NCBI GenBank assembly: GCA_035763085.1
Contig: DASUBV010000222.1
Span: 1-8,344, forward strand
DNA from: DASUBV01 sp035763085
GTDB taxonomy: Bacteria > Actinomycetota > Actinomycetes > Streptosporangiales > Streptosporangiaceae
Direction: 5' to 3'
Length of the DNA: 8,344 nt
How positions within the stretch are numbered: position 1 is the first letter of the stretch; every line of letters begins with the position of its first letter. This document shows positions 1 to 5,701 of the stretch, in pieces. Both the position numbers and the translations under genes were made by a program. The notes under the pieces are model-generated. The model ran no database searches, had not been told where the DNA came from, and saw nothing but the letters and a program-made list of their open reading frames with translations.

Positions 1-2
1 CT

Positions 3-197
3 GCACTTGGCCTGAGCATTGATGAACTTGCCGAACGAGCAAGAATGACGGCTGACGAGATCGAGTGCATCGAAGAAGGCGGCACCGAACCAACAGTGGC
101 GCTCTTGCGCGTACTGGCTGCGGCACTGGAAGCCGATGTTCGCCTGACAGCTGGACACGACATGGGCTCGGTTGGCTTCGAGACTCCTGCTGCCTGA
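3..197 (+). CDS. XRE-family helix-turn-helix regulator, 3' part only
   Basis: The reading frame is open from the window edge to TGA at 195-197 and gives 64 residues; the N-terminus lies outside. The visible part begins ALGLSIDELAERARMTADEI and continues through an ECIEEGG segment to a leucine-rich helix (VALLRVLAAALEADV). This is the usual layout of a Cro/CI-type HTH: helix 2, turn, recognition helix, then the 'E.G...P....L..la.aL' closing helices. Such small proteins are DNA-binding repressors or antitoxins (HigA-like). Base composition is visibly lower in GC than the neighbours, and codons such as AGA, CGA, ACA, CCA, GTA and TTG occur, suggesting acquisition by transfer. It converges on the next gene with 28 bp between the stop codons. 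A toxin partner, if any, would lie upstream, outside the window. The HTH assignment is quite safe; the role is not known. Confidence 0.8.
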   Translation, partial: ALGLSIDELAERARMTADEIECIEEGGTEPTVALLRVLAAALEADVRLTAGHDMGSVGFETPAA

Positions 198-203
198 ATG
201 CGC

Positions 204-217
204 CGCCTGATCAGGCG
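204..217. terminator. Perfect 14-bp palindrome between convergent genes
   Basis: CGCCTGATCAGGCG is a perfect dyad lying between the stop codons of the XRE gene and the minus-strand kinase-like gene. A further copy of TCAGGCG follows at 226-232, so CGCCTGA at 204-210 can also pair with it across a longer loop. A bidirectional terminator is plausible from the position between converging genes, but there is no T-tract on either side and the centre of the dyad must open to form a loop. Function is inferred from position only. Confidence 0.3.
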
Positions 218-225
218 AGCCTTAG

Positions 226-1104
226 TCAGGCGCCGACGAGGACCTGGTCGACGGTGCGGCAGGCCATCGCGACGAACTCCGGATTCGTCTCGCGGTAGTA
301 CGGGATGATCCCGACAGCCTGATGCAGAGCGAAGCCGCGGGCCCGTTCCCAGGCGCCGTCATCCGCCGCGAGGGCCGCCCGGTAGGCCGCGCGGCCGGCC
401 GGGCCGAAGACGCTCCACGCGGCGATCACGTCGGCGGCGGGATCCCCGACCCCGGCGCTGCCGAAGTCCAGGACCGCGCGCAGCCGGCCCCCGGCCACGA
501 GCAGGTTGGGCCGCAGCAGGTCGGCATGTACCCACACTGGGGTCCCCGCGAACGCCGGGGCGGTGCGGGCGTGGTCCCAGGCGGCCGCGGCCGCATCGGC
601 GTCGATGGCCCAGCGCGAGGCCTCGATGTTCTCGCGGGTCTCCGTATCGAGCTCGGCCAGCGGACGACGGCCGCCGCGCGGCGCGCCGGGCGCCGGGGGG
701 ATGGCCCGCAGTTCGGTCACGAAGGCGGCCAGGTCTGCGGCGGCCTGCAGCTCGTCGGCGACGAGGTGGTCGGCGTACGGGCGGCCGTCAATCCACCGGT
801 AGATCGCCCACCGGAACGGGAACTCGCCGGCCGGGCGGCCCGCCGCCACCGGAACCGGGACCTGCAAGGACACCCCCGCGGCCAGCAGCGGCAGCCAGGC
901 CTGCTCGCTCTCCAGGTCGTCCGCCCACGACGGCAGCCGGGGCAGCCGCGCATACAGCTGGTCGCCGATCCGGTAGATCGCGTTCACCGTCCCGGCGGAC
1001 CGCACCTCGCGGACCGGCAGCCTGGCCAGCTCGGGGAACTGGGCGGCCAGCAGCCGCCGCACGAGCACGGCGTCAATGCTGAGCTCTCCGTCGTGCATCT
1101 TCAT
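226..1104 (-). CDS. APH-fold phosphotransferase family protein
   Basis: This encodes 292 residues, normal for single-domain APH (PF01636) proteins. The catalytic loop reads VHADLLRPN, giving H193, D195 (presumed catalytic base) and N200. The metal-binding DFG-like segment LDFGSAGVGDPAAD has D213. The N-lobe contains AGTVNAIYRIGDQLYARLPR (residues 37-56), and the hinge region reads IYRWIDGRPY (101-110). The family phosphorylates small molecules (aminoglycosides, macrolides, choline, hydroxyacyl-CoAs); the substrate here cannot be told. ATG at 1104 is chosen because GAAGGAG lies 5 nt upstream on the minus strand; an in-frame ATG two codons later is less well spaced. The second position of the usual HGD motif is Ala (HAD), a tolerated but less common variant. 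The gene diverges from the acyl-CoA dehydrogenase gene, so it may share the regulatory gap. Despite the family name it should not be read as a proven resistance gene. Confidence 0.85.
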   Translation of the reverse strand: MKMHDGELSIDAVLVRRLLAAQFPELARLPVREVRSAGTVNAIYRIGDQLYARLPRLPSWADDLESEQAWLPLLAAGVSLQVPVPVAAGRPAGEFPFRWAIYRWIDGRPYADHLVADELQAAADLAAFVTELRAIPPAPGAPRGGRRPLAELDTETRENIEASRWAIDADAAAAAWDHARTAPAFAGTPVWVHADLLRPNLLVAGGRLRAVLDFGSAGVGDPAADVIAAWSVFGPAGRAAYRAALAADDGAWERARGFALHQAVGIIPYYRETNPEFVAMACRTVDQVLVGA

Positions 1105-1225
1105 CCGGGCTCCTTCGCGGGTTAACTTTGCCAGGGACAGCCAGCGGTGCCGAGCGAGTTTCGGAGCGCCCCGTCCCGCCCCGGCGGCCGCACCAGCCGT
1201 CCGCCGGGCGAGGTTGGAGGAGAGC
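1105..1225. other. Divergent intergenic region (121 bp)
   Basis: This gap separates the start codons of the minus-strand APH gene and the plus-strand acyl-CoA dehydrogenase gene and should hold promoters for both. The left end has a GTTAAC palindrome at 1121-1126, which is AT-rich for this DNA; the remainder is very GC-rich. I see no convincing -35/-10 pair on either strand and no operator-like repeat. Confidence 0.35.
1216..1222 (+). promoter_or_regulatory. Ribosome binding site fixing the GTG start of the dehydrogenase
   Basis: GGAGGAG ends 3 nt before GTG at 1226 (5 nt from the GGAGG core). It selects this GTG over the upstream in-frame ATG at 1076, whose extra 50 residues look unlike any dehydrogenase N-terminus and would overlap the divergent gene. 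Confidence 0.8.
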
Positions 1226-2503
1226 GTGGATTTCGAGATCCCGGCCGACCTGGCCAGCTACCTTCGCGAGCTAGACGAGTTCATCGAGCGCGAGATCCGC
1301 CCGCTGGAGCAGGCCGACGACAACATCCGGTTCTTCGACTACCGGCGCGAGGACGCCCGCACCGACTGGGACCGCGGCGGCCTGCCCAGCCCGCAGTGGG
1401 AGGCGCTGCTGCGCGAGGCGGTACGCCGGGCCGATGCCGCCGGGCACTACCGGTACGCCTTTCCCGCGCGCTACGGCGGCCGGGACGGCACCAACCTCGG
1501 CATGGCCATCATCCGCGAGCACCTTGCCGGCAAGGGCCTCGGCCTGCACTGCGACCTGCAGAACGAGCACATGATCGTCGGCAACAACGTGGGCCTGCTG
1601 CTGATGCTGCACTACGGCTCGGCGGAGCAGCAGGCCGAGTGGGTTCCCGGCCTGGCCGCCGGCCGCCGGGGCTTCGCGTTCGGGATCACCGAGCCCGCGC
1701 ACGGCTCGGATGCCACCTACATGGAGACCACCGCCGTGCGGGACGGCGAACAGTGGGTGATCAGCGGGGAGAAGACCTGGAACACCGGCGTGCACGCCGC
1801 CTCGCACGACCTGATCTTCGCGCGCACCAGCAGGCGGCCCGGCGACGCCGCCGGGATCACCGCGTTCCTGACCCCGGTCAGCTCGCCTGGCTTCACGGTC
1901 GAGGAGTACCTGTGGACCTTCAACATGCCCACCGATCACGCGCGGATCAGCCTGCGCGACGTCCGGGTGCCATGCACCGCGGTGTTCGGCGGGGAGGGCC
2001 GCGGCCTGCAGGTCGTCCAGCACTTCTTCAACGAGAACCGGATCCGGCAGGCCGCCTCCAGCCTCGGTGCCGCCCAGTACTGCATCAGCGAGTCGGTCGC
2101 TTACGCCCGGCAGCGCGCGCCGTTCGGCAAGCCGCTGGCGGCCAACCAGGCCATCCAGTTCCCGCTCGTCGAGCTGCAGACCCAGTGCGAGATGCTGCGC
2201 GCCCTCATACACAAGACCGCGTGGCTGATGGACACCCGCGGCCCGTTCTCCGCCTCCGACAAGGTCTCGATGTGCAACTACTGGGCCAACCGGCTGTGCT
2301 GCGAGGCTGCCGACCGGGCCATGCAGGTGCACGGCGGCCTGGGCTACTCGCGGCACAAGCCGTTCGAGCACATCTACCGGCATCATCGCCGGTACCGCAT
2401 CACCGAGGGGGCCGAGGAGATTCAGATGCGCCGGGTGGCCGGGTACATGTTCGGCTTCATGAAGCAGAGCGCGCCTAAGGGAGTGGCCGAGGACCCGCTG
2501 TGA
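1226..2503 (+). CDS. Acyl-CoA dehydrogenase family flavoprotein (LvaC/ACAD10-11-like candidate)
   Basis: The GTG start gives 425 residues, a full-length acyl-CoA dehydrogenase. The N-terminal helical domain begins MDFEIPADLASYLRELDEFI. The flavin/substrate segment FGITEPAHGSD lies at 152-162, followed by WVISGEKTWNTG (177-188). The C-terminal helical domain has RQRAPFGKPL (296-305), MQVHGGLGYSR (366-376) and YRITEGAEEIQMRR (390-403). E394 sits where the catalytic glutamate of medium-chain dehydrogenases lies, so ordinary alpha,beta-dehydrogenation of an acyl-CoA is possible. The stop codon overlaps the ATG of the kinase gene (TGATG), implying translational coupling. A dehydrogenase paired with an APH kinase is the arrangement of the P. 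putida LvaC/LvaA pair and of mammalian ACAD10/11, where the dehydrogenase-like part removes phosphate from a 4-phosphoacyl-CoA instead of oxidising it. That role is inferred from context. The flavoprotein family call is firm; the substrate is open. Confidence 0.92.
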   Translation: MDFEIPADLASYLRELDEFIEREIRPLEQADDNIRFFDYRREDARTDWDRGGLPSPQWEALLREAVRRADAAGHYRYAFPARYGGRDGTNLGMAIIREHLAGKGLGLHCDLQNEHMIVGNNVGLLLMLHYGSAEQQAEWVPGLAAGRRGFAFGITEPAHGSDATYMETTAVRDGEQWVISGEKTWNTGVHAASHDLIFARTSRRPGDAAGITAFLTPVSSPGFTVEEYLWTFNMPTDHARISLRDVRVPCTAVFGGEGRGLQVVQHFFNENRIRQAASSLGAAQYCISESVAYARQRAPFGKPLAANQAIQFPLVELQTQCEMLRALIHKTAWLMDTRGPFSASDKVSMCNYWANRLCCEAADRAMQVHGGLGYSRHKPFEHIYRHHRRYRITEGAEEIQMRRVAGYMFGFMKQSAPKGVAEDPL

Positions 2504-3792
2504 TGGACGCCCGCCAGCTGGCCGCGGCGCTGCGCGGCACCCTCGGGCCGGTCACCATCGAGGGGCTGACCCCGCTGTCGGGCGGCGCATCGCGGGAGAC
2601 CTGGGCCTTCGACGCCGTCAGCGAGACCGGCGCGCGGACCGAGCTGGTGCTGCGCCGTGACCCGCCCGGCCGGCCGGGCGAGCCGGGCTCCATGACCCGG
2701 GAGGCCAGCGCCATCGCCGTCGCGCGGGCCGCCGGGCTGGCCGTGCCTGAGGTCCTGCTGTGCGTCGGCGAGCCCGGCCTGCTCGGCTCGGCTGGCCTGG
2801 TCATGCGGCGGATCCCCGGCGAGACCATCGCGCGGCGGATCCTGCGCGACGACGCCTACCGCCCCGCCAGAGCCGTGCTGACCGGGCAGCTGGGCGCCTT
2901 CGCCGCGGGCCTGCACGGGCTCCGCCCGCCGCCCGGCCTGCCCGCGCCCGAGCCGCTGGCCGGGCTGCGCGCCACCCTGGCCGCCGCCGGCGATGCCAGC
3001 CAGGTCTTCGAGCTCGCCCTGAGCACGCTGGAAGCCAGCCCGCCGCCGTCCCGGCCGCCCGTCCTGGTCCATGGCGACCTGCGGCTGGGCAACCTCATCG
3101 TCGGCCCGGACTCGCTGCAGGCCGTCATCGACTGGGAACTGGTGCATACCGGGAACCCGGCTGAGGACCTCGGCTGGCTGTGCGTGAAGGCCTGGCGCTT
3201 CGGCGCCGCCCCGGCGGTCGCCGGCGTCGGCACCCGCGAGGAGCTGCTGGCCGCCTACCGCGCCGCCGGCGGCGCCGATATCAGCCTGGACGAGCTGCGC
3301 TGGTGGGAGATCCTGGGCACGCTGCGCTGGGGCATCATCTGCATGACCCAGGCGCAGGCGCACCTGTCCGGCGCGCACCGGTCGGTCGAGCTGGCCGCCA
3401 TCGGCCGCCGCGTCTGCGAGCAGGAATGGGACCTGCTCCTGCTGCTCGCCCCCGAGGCCGCGGCGCGAGCTGCCGCCAGCCGCCCGCGCCCGGCCGGACA
3501 GCCGTGGATCGCCCCGGCACCCTACGGCCGGCCCACCGCCAGCGAGCTGCTGGATGCCGTCCGCGGCTACCTCACCGACCACGTCATGCCCGCCACCACC
3601 GGGCAGCTGTCGTTCCATGCCCGGGTCGCCGCCAACGTGCTGGCCATCGTGGCCCGCGAGCTGGAGGCAGGTGCCATCCCGGACGAAGCCGGGCTGGCCA
3701 GCCGGGTCGCCGCGCGGCTGGCCGTCGCCAACCCCCGGTACTTCGGTGACGGCGGCGATGGCCAGGCCAGGGCCGGAACACCGGATGCATAA
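2503..3792 (+). CDS. APH-type kinase fused to a DUF6285/LvaB-like domain (candidate 4-hydroxyacyl-CoA kinase)
   Basis: The 429-residue protein starts at ATG 2503 inside the dehydrogenase stop codon; a GTG one codon earlier is less likely. Residues 1-330 form an APH kinase: N-lobe PLSGGASRETW (24-34), VLRRDPP (49-55), probable helix-C E67 and hinge MRRIPGETIA (101-110). The catalytic loop LVHGDLRLGNLIV (189-201) gives H190, D192 and N197, and VIDWELVHTGNP (208-219) gives metal-binding D210. 'SGGASRETW' and 'IDWE..H.GNP' are typical of the ACAD10/11-type kinase branch rather than drug kinases. Residues 342-414 match what I remember of DUF6285, the LvaB-type small partner: RPTASELLDAVRGYL, FHARVAANVLAIVARELE and RLAVANPRYF. 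In P. putida LvaA needs separate LvaB to phosphorylate 4-hydroxyvaleryl-CoA; here both would be one chain. The stretch between the RELE and LAVANPRYF blocks is shorter than I recall for stand-alone versions. The kinase fold is firm, the LvaAB-like role inferred. Confidence 0.85.
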   Translation: MDARQLAAALRGTLGPVTIEGLTPLSGGASRETWAFDAVSETGARTELVLRRDPPGRPGEPGSMTREASAIAVARAAGLAVPEVLLCVGEPGLLGSAGLVMRRIPGETIARRILRDDAYRPARAVLTGQLGAFAAGLHGLRPPPGLPAPEPLAGLRATLAAAGDASQVFELALSTLEASPPPSRPPVLVHGDLRLGNLIVGPDSLQAVIDWELVHTGNPAEDLGWLCVKAWRFGAAPAVAGVGTREELLAAYRAAGGADISLDELRWWEILGTLRWGIICMTQAQAHLSGAHRSVELAAIGRRVCEQEWDLLLLLAPEAAARAAASRPRPAGQPWIAPAPYGRPTASELLDAVRGYLTDHVMPATTGQLSFHARVAANVLAIVARELEAGAIPDEAGLASRVAARLAVANPRYFGDGGDGQARAGTPDA

Positions 3793-3858
3793 CGAGGCTG
3801 CCGCGGCCGGGCGCTGGCTCGCCGGGCTGGTGCGCGCCGGGCCGGACGGGCGCTGCTG

Positions 3859-3887
3859 TTGACTCCTAGTAGCCTTATGGCTAATCT
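3859..3887 (+). promoter_or_regulatory. Promoter for the hydrolase-TetR operon
   Basis: TTGACT at 3859-3864 and TAATCT at 3882-3887 are separated by 17 bp, close to the consensus for housekeeping sigma factors. Transcription would begin near 3894, about 40 nt before the hydrolase ATG. The -10 and the predicted start lie inside the large inverted repeat, so a bound repressor would block polymerase. A weaker second candidate -10, TAGAAT at 3910-3915, would begin transcription almost on the ribosome binding site. Confidence 0.6.
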
Positions 3888-3906
3888 GATTAGCTATAAG
3901 GCTACT
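3868..3906. promoter_or_regulatory. Double-dyad operator: 18-bp inverted repeat, probable TetR binding site
   Basis: AGTAGCCTTATGGCTAAT (3868-3885) and ATTAGCTATAAGGCTACT (3889-3906) are reverse complements at 17 of 18 positions around a 3-nt centre (CTG). Each arm is itself a dyad: TAGCCTTATGGCTA at 3870-3883 and TAGCTATAAGGCTA at 3891-3904, both of the form TAGCY-N4-RGCTA and exactly 21 bp apart, two helical turns. This suggests two dimers of one repressor on the same face of DNA. The obvious candidate is the TetR protein encoded two genes downstream. The AT-rich block stands out in GC-rich surroundings. As RNA the repeat could also form a strong hairpin ending the preceding unit, but it lacks a U-tract and covers a promoter, so an operator is favoured. 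Confidence 0.75.
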
Positions 3907-3935
3907 TACTAGAATCGCACTGGACGGAGCGCCCG

Positions 3936-4745
3936 ATGACTGCCACTCAGTTCCTCGACCTGCCCGACGGCCAGCTCGCCTACGACGACACCGGCGGCGA
4001 CGGCCAGCTGATCGTGGCCATCCCGGCCATGCTCGACCTGCGCTCCGAGCTGCGGTTCCTGACCCCGCTGCTGGCCAGCGCCGGGTTCCGGGTGGTGACC
4101 ATCGACCAGCGCGGGATGGGCGAGACCAGCGCCCGGTGGCCGGAGTACGGGAGCATCCCGATGGCCCGCGACCTGATCGCCCTGCTGCGCCACCTGGACG
4201 CCGGGCCGGCCATCATCTACGGCACCTCCAACGGCGCGGCCGCCGCGGTGTACCTCGCGGCCGAGGCGCCGGAGCTGGTCCGGGGCCTGGTGCTGGCCGC
4301 CCCGTTCGTCCGGGACGGCAGGATGTCGTTCGTGCAGCGGCAGCTCATGAACCTCATGCGGGTGCCCGGCCTGGCCCTCCCGATGTACATGTCCTACTTC
4401 CCGAAGTGGGAGCCGAAGCGCCCGGCCGACTTCGACCAGCACAAGGCGCAGCTGGCGGCCAGCTTCCGCCAGCCCGGCCGCGGCGACGTGATCAGGCGCT
4501 ACATGCTGGAGCAGTCCCACGCCGAGGCCGAGGCGCGGCTGGGCCGGGTCTCGGCTCCGGTGCTGGTCATCATGGGCACCGGGGACGTGGACTGGCCCGA
4601 CCCCGCCGCCGAGGGCCGCTGGGTGGCCGGCCGGCTGTCGGGCGAGCTGGTGCTGCTCGACGGCGCGGGCCACCACCCGCACGTCGAGTACCCCGGGCAG
4701 ATCGCCGAGGCTGTCACCGCGTTCGCCGGCAAGCTCGATGCCTAG
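3936..4745 (+). CDS. Alpha/beta-fold hydrolase
   Basis: The 269-residue protein has a complete alpha/beta-hydrolase core. The nucleophile elbow is YGTSNGA (95-101), with S98. The acid is probably D217 in VIMGTGDVDWP (211-221), and the base H246 lies in GAGHHPHVEYP (243-253). Strand and helix order is standard, with VVTIDQRGMGETS at 53-65 and a cap at about 125-195. The oxyanion-loop HG usually found before the first helix is replaced by IPAMLDLRSELR (29-40), a variation seen in some actinobacterial subfamilies. There is no signal peptide, so it should act in the cytoplasm on an ester, lactone or similar substrate, identity unknown. ACGGAG (3924-3929) lies 6 nt before the ATG. The stop overlaps the TetR start by 8 nt, so the two are cotranscribed and the regulator probably senses the hydrolase's substrate or product. 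Haloalkane dehalogenase or haloperoxidase activity cannot be excluded from motifs alone. Confidence 0.88.
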   Translation: MTATQFLDLPDGQLAYDDTGGDGQLIVAIPAMLDLRSELRFLTPLLASAGFRVVTIDQRGMGETSARWPEYGSIPMARDLIALLRHLDAGPAIIYGTSNGAAAAVYLAAEAPELVRGLVLAAPFVRDGRMSFVQRQLMNLMRVPGLALPMYMSYFPKWEPKRPADFDQHKAQLAASFRQPGRGDVIRRYMLEQSHAEAEARLGRVSAPVLVIMGTGDVDWPDPAAEGRWVAGRLSGELVLLDGAGHHPHVEYPGQIAEAVTAFAGKLDA

Positions 4746-5331
4746 GACCGGGCTGAGCACCGACGAGGTGGTCCGGGCCGGCGCTGAGCTGGCCGACGAG
4801 GCCGGGTTCGCCCGCCTCACGCTCGGCATGGTCGCCGAGCGGCTCGGGATCCGGGCCCCGTCGCTGTACAAGCACGTGGACAGCCTGGCCGACCTGCAGC
4901 ACCGCATCGCCACGCTGGCCATGCGAGAGATGGACGAGCTGATCCGCGACGCGATGCTCGGCCGGTCCGGCCGCGAGGCGCTGGCCGCCCTGGCCCGGGC
5001 GATCCGGTCCTACGTCACCGCCCATCCCGGCCGGTACACCGCGACGGTCGGCGCCGGGTTCGCGGGCCCGGACGACGCGCTGCTGGCGGCCAGCGCCCGG
5101 GTCATCGAGTCCATCGGCGCGGTCCTGCACGGTTACGGGATCCCCGAGGCTGACCTGGTGCACGCCATCCGGACGCTGCGCTGCACCCTGCACGGGTTCG
5201 CCGTGCTCCAGGCCGGAAACGCCTTCCAGTGGAGCCGCGATGCCGACGAGAGCTTCGAGTGGCTGATCGGCTTCATGGACCGGGGGCTGGGCGGTGTCCA
5301 TCCTGGCGGTTCCCGATCGTCGTCGGGGTGA
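4738..5331 (+). CDS. TetR/AcrR-family transcriptional regulator (WHG-type C-terminal domain)
   Basis: This is a 197-residue TetR regulator. Residues 7-52 form the DNA-binding domain: STDEVVRAGAELADEAGF, then the HTH LTLGMVAERLGIRAPSLYKH (27-46). The ligand domain includes RSYVTAHPGRYTA (90-102) and IRTLRCTLHGFAVLQAGNAF (144-163), matching the WHG/TetR_C_33 domain of actinobacterial TetR proteins. The start ATG lies within the last codons of the hydrolase gene (8-nt overlap) and has no clear ribosome binding site, so translation is probably coupled. It most likely represses its own operon through the double-dyad operator at 3868-3906, the only striking operator-like repeat in the window. The inducer is unknown. 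The C-terminal tail, GGVHPGGSRSSSG, looks disordered. The YCII gene follows after 28 bp, so it may be under the same control. Confidence 0.92.
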   Translation: MPRTGLSTDEVVRAGAELADEAGFARLTLGMVAERLGIRAPSLYKHVDSLADLQHRIATLAMREMDELIRDAMLGRSGREALAALARAIRSYVTAHPGRYTATVGAGFAGPDDALLAASARVIESIGAVLHGYGIPEADLVHAIRTLRCTLHGFAVLQAGNAFQWSRDADESFEWLIGFMDRGLGGVHPGGSRSSSG

Positions 5332-5347
5332 ACCGCACACCGCGAGC

Positions 5348-5354
5348 AAGGGAG
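5348..5354 (+). promoter_or_regulatory. Ribosome binding site selecting the YCII start
   Basis: AAGGGAG lies 5 nt before ATG 5360. It rules out the in-frame ATG at 5294, which is inside the TetR gene and would add 22 residues unlike any YCII protein. Confidence 0.75.
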
Positions 5355-5359
5355 TAACG

Positions 5360-5701
5360 ATGAAGTACATGCTGTTCATCTGCGGCGATGAGGCCATCAC
5401 CATCAGCCCCGAGGAGGGTCGCGAGATGGGCGAGGCCACCGAATCCTGGGTCGACAGCACCACCAGCCGCGGCATCCGGCTGCAGGGCGACCGGCTGGCC
5501 GGGCCCGGCGACGCCACCACGGTCCGGGTCCGGGACGGCGAGATGCTGGTCGCGGACGGCCCGTTCGCCGAGACCAAGGAGTTCATCGCGGGCTTCGACA
5601 TCATCGAGTGCGCCAATCTGGACGAGGCCATCGAGGTCGCTGCCGCGCACCCGGTGTCGCGCTTCGGCGCAGTCGAGGTACGGCCGTACTGGCAGCCATG
5701 A
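5360..5701 (+). CDS. YCII-related (DGPF) domain protein
   Basis: The 113-residue protein begins MKYMLFICGDE, a typical first beta-strand for the YCII/DGPF fold. It contains the signature VADGPFAETKEFIAGFDIIE (64-83, DGPF at 66-69), followed by the helix LDEAIEVAAAHP and the end strand GAVEVRPYW. The fold is a ferredoxin-like barrel usually found as a dimer. Members next to ECF42 sigma factors are a conserved feature of Actinobacteria, but their biochemical role is not established; they may be part of the regulon controlled by the sigma factor. The stop overlaps the sigma gene start by ATGA, a tight translational coupling. Length and motif are intact, in contrast to the damaged sigma partner. 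Family confidence is high; function is unknown. Confidence 0.92.
   Translation: MKYMLFICGDEAITISPEEGREMGEATESWVDSTTSRGIRLQGDRLAGPGDATTVRVRDGEMLVADGPFAETKEFIAGFDIIECANLDEAIEVAAAHPVSRFGAVEVRPYWQP

Noticed and set aside
322..1125. Long plus-strand open frame opposite the APH gene
   Set aside because: It is a shadow of the minus-strand gene, rich in Gly/Arg/Pro without domain motifs.
1076..1225. Longer N-terminus for the acyl-CoA dehydrogenase from ATG 1076
   Set aside because: The extra 50 residues do not resemble the family, overlap the divergent gene, and the GTG at 1226 has an excellent ribosome binding site.
3785..3862. Small 25-residue frame beginning inside the kinase stop region and ending in two cysteines
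   Set aside because: It has no clear ribosome binding site or recognisable motif, and its end coincides with the promoter -35 element; it looks like a chance open frame in GC-rich DNA.
3868..3906. Inverted repeat as an intrinsic terminator or insertion-sequence remnant
   Set aside because: There is no T-tract, no transposase fragment and no flanking direct repeat; overlap with a promoter ahead of a TetR operon fits an operator better.
5608..5697. Extended N-terminus for the sigma factor
   Set aside because: ATG 5698 in the ATGA overlap aligns with the normal start of sigma-2; the extra 30 residues are a shadow of the DGPF gene.
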